Source of the DNA: Paracoccaceae bacterium
GTDB taxonomy: Bacteria > Pseudomonadota > Alphaproteobacteria > Rhodobacterales > Rhodobacteraceae
Assembly: GCA_011525185.1 (NCBI GenBank)
Contig: WTIQ01000342.1
Span: 1-14,753 of the forward strand
Direction: 5' to 3'
Length of the DNA stretch: 14,753 bases
Position 1 is the stretch's first letter; every line of letters begins with the position of its first letter. The translations under genes and the position numbers were made by a program. The notes under the pieces are model-generated. The model worked only from the letters and a program-made list of their open reading frames with translations, was not told the DNA's origin and ran no database searches. Below are positions 7,088 to 14,708 of this stretch, piece after piece.

Positions 7088-8146
7088 ATGGCTCAAGTCG
7101 AATTACACAATGTAAACAAGGCCTTTGGCTCCACTCAAGTCATTACAAACGTTGAGCTTGAGATTAACAAAGGCGAATTTGTTGTCTTTGTCGGACCCTC
7201 AGGCTGTGGAAAATCGACCCTATTGCGGCTTATTGCGGGGCTGGAGAGTTTGACAAGCGGCGAGATTATCATCGCCGATCGCCCTGTCATGGATCTCCCC
7301 CCCTCGGAGCGGGGCATTGCAATGGTCTTTCAATCCTATGCGCTTTATCCACATATGAGCGTGTTTCAAAACATGGCCTTCTCGCTTTCGCTGCAAGGCA
7401 TATCAAAAGCAGAGATTGCAAAGCGCGTGCAAGCGGCGGCAAAAATTTTGCAAATGGAGCACCTCTTGGATCGGCGCCCAGCGGCGCTATCTGGTGGTCA
7501 GCGTCAGAGGGTTGCTATCGGGCGGGCAATTGTGCGCAATCCGGATGTGTTTTTGTTTGATGAACCACTCTCAAACCTAGATGCTGCGCTTCGCCATGAC
7601 ACCCGTGTCGAAATCTCTAAGCTGCATCGCCAACTTGGGGCCACAACGATTTATGTCACCCACGATCAGGTCGAAGCCATGACCTTGGCCGATAAAATTG
7701 TGGTGTTGAAAGACGGCGAAGTCATGCAGGTCGGTGCCCCGATGGATTTGTTCAATCAGCCCGATAATGAATTTGTGGCTGGTTTTTTAGGATCACCCAA
7801 AATGAACTTTTTTGACGGTATATTGGGTGAAATAGACACAGAAAATGGGTCTGGACATTTTGAGGGAGAGGGCCTCAACATCGCAGGTGTCCGTCTTGTA
7901 AGCCGTGATAAAACAAGGGGCGACAAAATGCGGCTCGGCATTCGGCCTCAACACCTTGTTTTGGACGAAAAAGGACAACTCACAGGCACGATCACCCTCA
8001 TCGAGCGATTGGGAACGGAAACTGTTGTCGAACTGGTTACCGACGCGGGAACCCTGTTTAGATACGCAACCCCCGAAGCCCCTGAATTTGCAACCGGCGA
8101 TAGAGCGCATTTTTCATTCGACGCGAGCCGCGGTCATCTCTTTTAG
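7088..8146 (+). CDS. aglK: Alpha-glucoside ABC transporter, ATP-binding subunit (MalK/UgpC type)
   Basis: A 352-residue ATPase that powers the AglEFG transporter from the cytoplasmic face. Walker A is GPSGCGKST (36-44), the Q-loop is at Q82, the signature is LSGGQ (134-138), Walker B is VFLFDEP (154-160) and the switch histidine is H192. The nucleotide-binding domain ends near residue 235 and is followed by an OB-fold/TOBE regulatory domain (about 236-352), as in MalK and UgpC. The first base of the start codon directly follows the aglA stop, with GAAGAGG 5 bases upstream. In MalK the C-terminal domain can bind regulators or unphosphorylated EIIA; whether that applies here is unknown. ATPases of this class are sometimes shared between sugar importers. 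The stop codon overlaps that of the convergent alcohol dehydrogenase gene. Confidence 0.96.
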   Translation: MAQVELHNVNKAFGSTQVITNVELEINKGEFVVFVGPSGCGKSTLLRLIAGLESLTSGEIIIADRPVMDLPPSERGIAMVFQSYALYPHMSVFQNMAFSLSLQGISKAEIAKRVQAAAKILQMEHLLDRRPAALSGGQRQRVAIGRAIVRNPDVFLFDEPLSNLDAALRHDTRVEISKLHRQLGATTIYVTHDQVEAMTLADKIVVLKDGEVMQVGAPMDLFNQPDNEFVAGFLGSPKMNFFDGILGEIDTENGSGHFEGEGLNIAGVRLVSRDKTRGDKMRLGIRPQHLVLDEKGQLTGTITLIERLGTETVVELVTDAGTLFRYATPEAPEFATGDRAHFSFDASRGHLF

Positions 8147-9330
8147 GACATAACCCGTCCGTCTTTTATGCATGATCTAACGAGAGTTATCATCTCATCC
8201 AAATCCGCAACACGCGGGTTGGTGCCGTAGGCGCTATCTTGCATCGCTTTTTCGGCAATCCGCTCAACACAGCTTTCTGGCACGCCGATCTCGTTCAAGG
8301 ATACTGGAATATTAAGTCGATCAAGTAGAGCCTCTATATGGGCACAAAACGCGTCTTGTGAGGCGGTGCTTAGACCCATAGCCTGCGACATACGCTCTAC
8401 TTTGGTGTCTAATCCTGGTAAATTATAACGCAAAACAGTGGGAAGCACGATCGCGTTTGTCAGCCCATGTTGTGTATCATATTCAGCCCCAACCATATGC
8501 GAAATAGCATGAACGAGCCCAAGCCCCTTCATGAATGCAATACCTGCAAGACATGATCCAACAAGCATCGAACCACGCGCTGCGAGATCATCGGGGGCCT
8601 CATAGGCGCGGATCAGACTGTTTGAAATCAAAGACAGCGCCTCAAGCGCGAGCCCATCACAAAGGGGGTGAAAATCGGGCACGAGATAGGCTTCAACCGC
8701 ATGGGTGAGCGCATCAACCCCCGTCCAAGCCGTCAAATTTGCAGGAAGCGCTAGAGTCAATTCAGGGTCTAACTGGGCCAAAGAGGGCTTGAGATCAGGA
8801 TGCCAGATACAAAACTTCATCCCCTTCTTCACATGCGTGACCATTGCGGTGCTCTCTGTTTCCGCACCTGTTCCAGCCGTTGTCGGAACCGTGATCAACT
8901 TTGGAAAGCTGTGATCTTTGGGCATAACTGGAACGGGCTGTTCAAATTCAAAATCCCAAAGATCAATATCATTGAGCGCAGTAAGGCAAATTGCTTTTCC
9001 GCCATCCATGGCACTGCCGCCACCAATGGCAATCACACTATCATGTCCCCCTGTTTCAAACAGATCACAGCCCGCGCCAATCTCATCATCGCGCGGATTA
9101 GGGGAGATATCGCAAAAGAGATCGCAATATAGACCCTTGTCCTGCAAAATCTGTTTAAGCTGAATGATAAATGGCAGCTTCGCGCTTGTGCGATCTGTTA
9201 CGATTAAAGGTCGTTGAATACCCAGCGCAGAACATGTTTCACCAAGCTCAGCGAGCCGTCCTGGTCCGTAGGCTATAGGCACTGGAAAGGACCAGTCCTG
9301 GGGTGTCAACAATTGCGTATCATCTAGCAT
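8143..9330 (-). CDS. Iron-containing alcohol dehydrogenase (group III)
   Basis: A 395-residue NAD(P)-dependent dehydrogenase of the Fe-ADH family, which interconverts an alcohol and its aldehyde or ketone in the cytoplasm. The dinucleotide-binding glycine motif is GGGSAMDGGK (103-112). The four metal ligands are all present at D206, H210, H274 and H288, with almost the same spacing as in FucO of E. coli, so the enzyme should be active. The segments TAGTGAETE and GLVHAISH are typical of the family. The start has AGGA 6 bases upstream. There is no partner gene such as an aldehyde dehydrogenase next to it, so the substrate cannot be told. Sequence alone does not separate it from butanol, lactaldehyde or 4-hydroxybutyrate dehydrogenases. 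The gene is convergent with aglK and shares bases 8143-8146 with it, so the two need not be functionally linked. Confidence 0.93.
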   Translation of the reverse strand: MLDDTQLLTPQDWSFPVPIAYGPGRLAELGETCSALGIQRPLIVTDRTSAKLPFIIQLKQILQDKGLYCDLFCDISPNPRDDEIGAGCDLFETGGHDSVIAIGGGSAMDGGKAICLTALNDIDLWDFEFEQPVPVMPKDHSFPKLITVPTTAGTGAETESTAMVTHVKKGMKFCIWHPDLKPSLAQLDPELTLALPANLTAWTGVDALTHAVEAYLVPDFHPLCDGLALEALSLISNSLIRAYEAPDDLAARGSMLVGSCLAGIAFMKGLGLVHAISHMVGAEYDTQHGLTNAIVLPTVLRYNLPGLDTKVERMSQAMGLSTASQDAFCAHIEALLDRLNIPVSLNEIGVPESCVERIAEKAMQDSAYGTNPRVADLDEMITLVRSCIKDGRVMS

Positions 9331-9434
9331 GGGATATCCTGTCTATGAGTGATGCTCAATCGAGTTTACCCAAGCTTTCAAAAATTTGGCAAGTCCATAG
9401 CCGAGAGGAAAGACCTCTTGCGATTTTAGGCGCA

Positions 9435-10892
9435 TCAGGGCGCGTCCGGGCAGAGGTCGGTCGACAGCACGCCTAAAACGGGCGTTGCCACATAGCTCAT
9501 CAAGGGCAGCTCGAGTGCCTGACGGTGCAGTATTCTCGGCGCTCCAACGCTTTCAAATAGCGCGGAGGCCTGAGAAGAAAATTCATCAACGCGATTTGTG
9601 CGTTCGATGAAAAGGGCTGGCGCGTCACAGAGTGCCACCGAAAAGGCACCCCGAAAACCGTATCTTTGCAATTGCTTTAGTGACCAGACATCATACTCGG
9701 AAAACTGGAGGGCCAGCATCCCCGTTTGAGAATATTCAACCGTTGCAATCCATGTCGCACCTGTCTCTTTCAAAGTTTGCTCAATCTCTGCGCGCGTAGC
9801 TGTCCAACCGCGCGTTTGATTTGGCGGATTATCAGCCTGTCCAAATGGAACATACGGATTGAATGCAGCAAAAAAGAGGCCAAAGCTCATAACAATCGCT
9901 AGCCCTGTCGATAGAGCCCGCCAATATCTAATGGCCTTGATCTGGCAAAGGCCATAAGCGGCAAGGAGCGCAATATAGCCTTGTAGCGGAACAATCCAGT
10001 TGGCCTGAACTTGGGCATGGGTGGAATGATAGAAAAAATAAAGAAAAAGCGGCAAGGCGGGTAAATTCAAAAACGCCATATCAGGCATACGCGCCCTTAG
10101 CCCTGTCCGTAACCCCAGAAAAGCAAAATAGGTCACCAGAGGCGTCGGAGCCAATAAAAGCAGAGCGCCATATTCAAGAAGGTAGTTGGGCGTAAACTGC
10201 TCACTACTCAATCGTTCGCTTTGCCGCTCAAGGCCTAGCCAATCCATTTCAATATTCCACAATAGATAGGGAATAACGGGCAATATCGCCGCTAGAATGG
10301 CGAGATAGGGAAACTTTGTTTGCAAAAACACTCTGCCTTTTGCAGTCCCAAAGAGATAGGCCAGTAATCCAAGGGCAAGAAAGGCGTTTGTAAACTTTGA
10401 CAGAACACCTAAGCCGATAAAAAGACCCGTAACACACCACCACGAGAGGCTAACGCGGCTTTGGGGTTCGGTGTGAATGGCATAAAGAGCAGCCCAAAGC
10501 GCGGCGATCCAAAAGAACAGGGAGGGCGCATCGGGTGTGGCAAAGCTTCCGAGCGTAAAAACGAGACTATTGAGGTGAAAAAATAGGGTCGCGGTCGGTG
10601 CTATAGACCTTAGGTCTGGCCAGAGGCGTCTTGCCATGTCCCCAACAAGCATGCCCGAGGCAACGACAGTTAGAATGGACACAAACCGCAGGCCCAGTGG
10701 TGTTTCACCAAAGATCTGCACACCAAGATGTATGAAGTAAGCAATCATTGGCGGATGATCGTAATATCCCAAGGCCAAATCGCGCGACCAGAGGGCATAA
10801 TAGGCCTCATCATCAAAATTTGGTACCAAAATTGCGATGGCAAAATGAAGAAGAAGGAATATGACACTTACCGAAGTGGTGGTTAAGCGCAT
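9435..10892 (-). CDS. Polytopic GT-C glycosyltransferase, ArnT/PMT-like
   Basis: A 485-residue inner-membrane protein that should transfer a sugar from a polyprenyl-phosphate carrier to an acceptor on the periplasmic side. After the first membrane segment (about 7-25) comes the acidic loop FDDEAYY (26-32) and then YYDHPPM (43-49). This pattern marks the PMT_2/ArnT type of GT-C enzymes, whose catalytic acidic residue sits in the first periplasmic loop. Further hydrophobic segments continue to about residue 345. The last roughly 140 residues are soluble and probably periplasmic. The segment HAQVQANWIVPLQGY, before the last helices, is typical of this group. The start has AAGGA 8 bases upstream. 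It is divergent from a polyprenyl-phosphate sugar synthase gene, its natural donor supplier. The acceptor could be lipid A, another glycolipid, a polysaccharide or a protein; the sequence does not decide. Confidence 0.87.
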   Translation of the reverse strand: MRLTTTSVSVIFLLLHFAIAILVPNFDDEAYYALWSRDLALGYYDHPPMIAYFIHLGVQIFGETPLGLRFVSILTVVASGMLVGDMARRLWPDLRSIAPTATLFFHLNSLVFTLGSFATPDAPSLFFWIAALWAALYAIHTEPQSRVSLSWWCVTGLFIGLGVLSKFTNAFLALGLLAYLFGTAKGRVFLQTKFPYLAILAAILPVIPYLLWNIEMDWLGLERQSERLSSEQFTPNYLLEYGALLLLAPTPLVTYFAFLGLRTGLRARMPDMAFLNLPALPLFLYFFYHSTHAQVQANWIVPLQGYIALLAAYGLCQIKAIRYWRALSTGLAIVMSFGLFFAAFNPYVPFGQADNPPNQTRGWTATRAEIEQTLKETGATWIATVEYSQTGMLALQFSEYDVWSLKQLQRYGFRGAFSVALCDAPALFIERTNRVDEFSSQASALFESVGAPRILHRQALELPLMSYVATPVLGVLSTDLCPDAP

Positions 10893-11034
10893 AAGATGGG
10901 TCCTTTACGTCAGCACAGAGTTAAGCTAGCACGATGCGGCTAGAGAGGAAACGGCTTTTCCTAGATCATGTCAGATCAAGTGAAGAACCAATATATGTGC
11001 AAACGCACGATGTTCATTGTCCGAAGGTGACTTG

Positions 11035-12123
11035 ATGTATGATTTGACGGTTGTAATACCGACGTTCAATGAAAAGAGTAACGTCAGACCGCTCTTTCAG
11101 GTGCTCCAAGCGGCTCTGATGGGTCAGAACTGGGAGGCCGTCTATGTGGATGATGACAGCCCAGATGGTACAGCGGATGAAGTGCGCGCCCTCGCCTCTG
11201 AAGTCGAAAATGTGCGCGTGCTGCATCGAAAAGGGCGGCGCGGTCTCTCTGGGGCCTGTATTGAGGGCATTTTATCCTCAACATCTGAGTTTTGCGCTGT
11301 GATCGATGCAGATTTGCAGCATGATGAAAAAATTCTCCCCCAGATGCTAGGCGCATTACAAAAGGACGAAACACTTGATTTGGTGATCGGCAGTCGCAAC
11401 ATCTCAGGCGGCTCCAGCGGTGACGGCCTCTCCCCCATTCGGAAATGGGGGAGCGATCAAGCCACATCTATCACGCGGCGGCTTTTAAAAATTGAGGCCT
11501 CTGATCCGATGAGCGGCTTTTTCATGGTGCGGCGGCTCTCGTTTAATCAAATTGTGACGACTCTTCAAAGCGAAGGCTTTAAGATACTTGCCGATATGCT
11601 GGCGGCGTCATCTGGACGCTGGAACATCCTAGAAATTCCCTACACTTTTCGAGAGCGTCACTCAGGGGACTCGAAGATGAGTACAGCCGTGACGTTGGAG
11701 TTTTTGTCCCTGCTTCTCGCGCGGCTCTCGGGGGGGTTGGTCTCAATACGCTTTGTCCTCTTTGCTGCTGTGGGGTTTAGTGGGATTTTTGTTCAACTTG
11801 CAGCCATGAAACTTGTGTTGAGCACAGGTCAAATAAGCTTTGTCTGGGCGCAGACTTTCGGCGTATTTGTGGCAATCAATTCGAATTTCATCTTTAACAA
11901 CCTCATCACCTTCCGAGACCATAGATTAAAGGGATCAGCCTTTTTCAAAGGCTTGTTTAGCTTTTATCTGGTCTGTGCCTTTGGCGCTTTGGTCAATATT
12001 GGAATTGCAAATATCGTCTATTCAACGCTCTCATCCTCGCTCTTCGCAAGTCTTTGTGGCGCTATTGCGGGTGCATTGTGGAATTTCATCGCTTCGTCTT
12101 TGTTTACCTGGAAGACCCGTTAA
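11035..12123 (+). CDS. Polyprenyl-phosphate glycosyltransferase (DPM1-like GT2) with C-terminal GtrA-like membrane domain
   Basis: A 362-residue enzyme that should load a hexose, probably mannose or glucose, from its nucleotide form onto undecaprenyl phosphate. The GT2 domain spans about 1-225, with VVIPTFNE (6-13), VDDDSPDGT (38-46), the metal-binding DADLQH (91-96) and RERHSGDSKM (206-215), all characteristic of dolichol-phosphate-mannose synthases. From about 236 follow four hydrophobic helices (238-258, 268-290, 305-327, 335-357) of the GtrA/DPMS type, which may anchor the enzyme or help flip the lipid-linked sugar. The same two-part layout is known from the archaeal Pyrococcus furiosus DPMS. 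The start at 11035 has AAGGTG 5 bases upstream; an alternative TTG at 11017 adds six residues but has no ribosome site. The gene is divergent from the GT-C enzyme that would use its product. Confidence 0.9.
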   Translation: MYDLTVVIPTFNEKSNVRPLFQVLQAALMGQNWEAVYVDDDSPDGTADEVRALASEVENVRVLHRKGRRGLSGACIEGILSSTSEFCAVIDADLQHDEKILPQMLGALQKDETLDLVIGSRNISGGSSGDGLSPIRKWGSDQATSITRRLLKIEASDPMSGFFMVRRLSFNQIVTTLQSEGFKILADMLAASSGRWNILEIPYTFRERHSGDSKMSTAVTLEFLSLLLARLSGGLVSIRFVLFAAVGFSGIFVQLAAMKLVLSTGQISFVWAQTFGVFVAINSNFIFNNLITFRDHRLKGSAFFKGLFSFYLVCAFGALVNIGIANIVYSTLSSSLFASLCGAIAGALWNFIASSLFTWKTR

Positions 12124-12124
12124 T

Positions 12125-12143
12125 TCATCCGTTCAAAGGATGA
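12125..12143. terminator. Small hairpin between convergent stop codons
   Basis: TCATCC (12125-12130) and GGATGA (12138-12143) form a 6-base-pair stem with a 7-base loop, sitting between and across the ends of the GT2-GtrA gene and the BisC-like gene. Being symmetric, it could help end transcription in both directions. The stem is short and there is no T run on either side, so support is weak. Confidence 0.27.
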
Positions 12144-14451
12144 TCGGCGGCTGATCTGCAGTGACCTCAGGCGGCACCCCTTGGTATTTTTCAACCTCGA
12201 CAAGGCAACTATGCGCGCTTGGGCCTTGACCAAGGCGGGAGGTTCCCTTGTCCCTCGTCAGAACATTCGCATTTCCATGCTTGCACAGGCTCTTAGGATC
12301 AGAAGGATCAAGCGGGTCATACCATGCGCCTGTGCTCATTTGCACCACGTGCCGGCGTAGGCCTTGGTCAATCACAACACCCCCAAGACAGGCGCCACGC
12401 GCGCTATACACTCTCACTATATCACCATCCTTCAAACCACGGTCGGCCGCATCCAAGGGGTTGAGATGAACCGCCTCTCTTCCCTTGATTTTTGACGCTT
12501 TGCTCACCCCGCCATGATCAATCTGAGAGTGAAGCTTTGCGCGGGGCTGGTTTGAGATCAAATGCAGCGGAAAGCCTTTATCTGATCCGCCAAGCCATTC
12601 ATAGGGCGCACGCCAGACAGGGTGACCTGGGCAATCTTCATAGTCAAAATGTGCCACTGTTTGGGAAAATATTTCAATCTTTCCGCTCGGAGAGGTCAGG
12701 GGATGCTGGAGCGGATCGCGGCGAAAACCCTCCATCATGACAGTCTCTTTTTCGGGAGAATTGACCCGATGCCAGCCAGTGTCACAAAGCTCGCTGTAGC
12801 TCGGCAAGTGATGCCCTGCGCGGCTTACACTATCCTGTGACTCTGAATAGAGCCGTTCAATCCAGTCCTGATCGCTCAACCCTTCACTAAATGCATCATC
12901 AATTCCCAATTCGCGTGCGATACCAAGAAAGATGTCAAAGTCGTTTTTACTCTCGCCATAAGGCTCGGTTAGTTTTGACATAGAGACTATGTATGGGTCT
13001 CGTGGCACCAGAGAAATATCCTGACGCTCAAGCGGTGTGGTACAAGGAAGCACGATATCGGCACGTTTTGCCAGAGCATTCCAACACCATTCGTGCACGA
13101 TGATTGTCTCTGGTTTACGCCAAGCCTGCATCAATCGGCCCAAGTCTTGGTGGTGGTGAAACGGGTTTCCACCCGCCCAATACATCAGCTTAATATCAGG
13201 GTAATGATAGGTTTGCCCATTAAAATCAAACACGGCCCCAGGTGACAATAACATGTCACTAATACGGGCAACAGGAATGAAATCAGCGACTTTGTTTTTG
13301 CCTAATGGCAATGTGGCATAGGGAAGAACTTGAAAATTTCCGCCAATTTGATTGACAGCGCTATAGCCAAAGCCAAACCCACCACCTGGCAGGCCAATCT
13401 GCCCCAGCATAGCCGCAACAGCGATGGCGGCCCAAAAGGGCTGCTCGCCATGATCTTGCCGTGTGAGGGACCAGCTCACCGATATCATCGTTCGATGCGA
13501 CGCCATGCGACGCGCGAGAGAAGTGATCTCCTCTGGATCAATATCACAAATCTGCGCCGCCCAGTCGGCGGATTTTGCAATACCGTCAGATTGTCCTGTG
13601 ACATAAGCTAAGAAAACATCGCTCCCGACAGTATACCGCGATAGAAAATCATGATCCACGAGACCTTCGGTATAAAGCGTATGCGCAAGCCCCAAGAGAA
13701 ACGCCACGTCCGTATTCGGACGCGGCGCGATCCACTGCCCCTTGACTTGGTCCAACAAATCCGAAGCAATGGGGCTTATATTGACGAATTCGATATCGTT
13801 ACGAGCCGCTTTTAGAAGATTTTCCCGCTGAATGTGATGGCCTGTTCCACCTTGGCAAATTTGACCGTTTTTAAGGGGTATTCCCCCGAAACAGACAAAT
13901 AGCTCGGTATGATCCACAATCGAACCCCAGCTCGTACAGCTATCCAAATGTGTCCTGAAACTCCCTAAAATATGAGGGACCATCGCCTCTGCAGCGGCAA
14001 AACTATAGGTAAATTTTGATCGGGTATATCCCCCCGCACAGTTTAAAAAACGGTGCAGTTGGCTCTGTGCGTGGTGAAAACGGCCTGCACTCGACCATCC
14101 ATATGAGCCACCAAAGATCGCCTGATTGCCAAAATCCTCTCGTACACGGCGCAATTCCTGCCCTACGAGCTCAAAGGCGTGTTCCCAATTTATCGCAACA
14201 AAGGGGTCTACGCCACGCCGCTCGGTGAATGCGCCTGGTCCATGCTCTAACCAACTTTTTCGCACCATTGGACGGTCAATCCGCGTCGGGCCATGCTGGA
14301 CATCCAAAATTCCACGGCCAATGGGAGACGGATCGGGATCATGTTCAAAAGCAATAAGGTCCTGAACGCGCCCGTTGCTCACCCTCGCCCGATAGGTTCC
14401 CCAATGCGTGCTGGTTAGCGGGAGATCACCTATCTCTGTTGTCTCTTTCAT
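12133..14451 (-). CDS. bisC: Molybdopterin oxidoreductase, BisC/DMSO reductase family, cytoplasmic
   Basis: A 772-residue Mo-bis-MGD enzyme similar along its whole length to biotin sulfoxide reductase. It would reduce an S-oxide or N-oxide such as biotin sulfoxide, methionine sulfoxide, DMSO or TMAO. The N-terminal STHWGTYRA, the SYGW segment (116-119, giving Y117 and W119 of the substrate pocket), HGEQPFWA and IGLPGGGFGFGY fit the family. S150 in TYSFAAAE lines up with the serine that binds molybdenum in DMSO reductase (DYSTGAA), but its neighbours differ. The C-terminal pterin-binding domain spans about 640-750 (KIEIFS, HSQIDHG, NVLTRDKGTSRLG). There is no twin-arginine signal and no N-terminal iron-sulfur cysteine motif, so it should be cytoplasmic, as BisC is. 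No cytochrome or chaperone gene lies beside it. The start at 14451 has AAAGAG 8 bases upstream. The gene symbol reflects family resemblance, not a proven substrate. Confidence 0.87.
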   Translation of the reverse strand: MKETTEIGDLPLTSTHWGTYRARVSNGRVQDLIAFEHDPDPSPIGRGILDVQHGPTRIDRPMVRKSWLEHGPGAFTERRGVDPFVAINWEHAFELVGQELRRVREDFGNQAIFGGSYGWSSAGRFHHAQSQLHRFLNCAGGYTRSKFTYSFAAAEAMVPHILGSFRTHLDSCTSWGSIVDHTELFVCFGGIPLKNGQICQGGTGHHIQRENLLKAARNDIEFVNISPIASDLLDQVKGQWIAPRPNTDVAFLLGLAHTLYTEGLVDHDFLSRYTVGSDVFLAYVTGQSDGIAKSADWAAQICDIDPEEITSLARRMASHRTMISVSWSLTRQDHGEQPFWAAIAVAAMLGQIGLPGGGFGFGYSAVNQIGGNFQVLPYATLPLGKNKVADFIPVARISDMLLSPGAVFDFNGQTYHYPDIKLMYWAGGNPFHHHQDLGRLMQAWRKPETIIVHEWCWNALAKRADIVLPCTTPLERQDISLVPRDPYIVSMSKLTEPYGESKNDFDIFLGIARELGIDDAFSEGLSDQDWIERLYSESQDSVSRAGHHLPSYSELCDTGWHRVNSPEKETVMMEGFRRDPLQHPLTSPSGKIEIFSQTVAHFDYEDCPGHPVWRAPYEWLGGSDKGFPLHLISNQPRAKLHSQIDHGGVSKASKIKGREAVHLNPLDAADRGLKDGDIVRVYSARGACLGGVVIDQGLRRHVVQMSTGAWYDPLDPSDPKSLCKHGNANVLTRDKGTSRLGQGPSAHSCLVEVEKYQGVPPEVTADQPPIIL

Positions 14452-14506
14452 CTTTAAAACTCTTTCATACGATCGCGCGGCTAGGAGAATCCATTACGAT
14501 AAAAGG

Positions 14507-14568
14507 ACCATCACGATGGTGGCGTCATGACCCAGATGTCGCTGTGTGAACGATTTAAGATAGCTTAA
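14507..14568. promoter_or_regulatory. Two short inverted repeats upstream of the BisC-like gene
   Basis: ACCATC-AC-GATGGT at 14507-14520 and TTAAG-ATAG-CTTAA at 14555-14568 lie in the 257-base divergent region, 56 and 104 bases upstream of the BisC-like start. GTCATGAC at 14523-14530 is a further perfect 8-base palindrome. They look like regulator half-site pairs, but none matches a site I can name; in particular there is no clear FNR box (TTGAT-4-ATCAA). Confidence 0.25.
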
Positions 14569-14651
14569 TTTTAATCACAAAAAGCCGCCTATCTGCAAGG
14601 ACAACCTACCCCATATGAGGCACGTTATGACCATTTATTCAGTAGGCTGTT

Positions 14652-14677
14652 TCATTATTATAATGATAAAATATTTT
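14652..14677 (+). promoter_or_regulatory. AT-rich candidate promoter with two adjacent palindromes
   Basis: TATAAT at 14659-14664 is a perfect -10 box, 44 bases before the next rightward start codon; the -35 position is poor. The -10 lies within the interrupted palindrome TCATTA-TTA-TAATGA (14652-14666), followed directly by the perfect palindrome AAAATATTTT (14668-14677). A weak -35 with an operator-like site on the -10 would suit a regulated promoter, but AT-rich sequence yields such palindromes readily. Confidence 0.35.
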
Positions 14678-14708
14678 GTCCATTTATTTTTGCGGAGGCC
14701 AAGACGAT

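Noticed and set aside
9404..9418. Hairpin AGAGG/CCTCT after the GT-C gene as a terminator
   Set aside because: A 5-base stem with no T run on the minus strand is too weak to call.
11017..11034. TTG start for the GT2-GtrA gene
   Set aside because: The ATG at 11035 has AAGGTG at the right distance and begins directly with the conserved first strand of the domain.
10893..11034. Possible FNR-type site or promoter palindrome in the divergent gap between the glycosyltransferase genes
   Set aside because: The GATC-containing repeats do not match the FNR box or any other site I know, and the arms are short.
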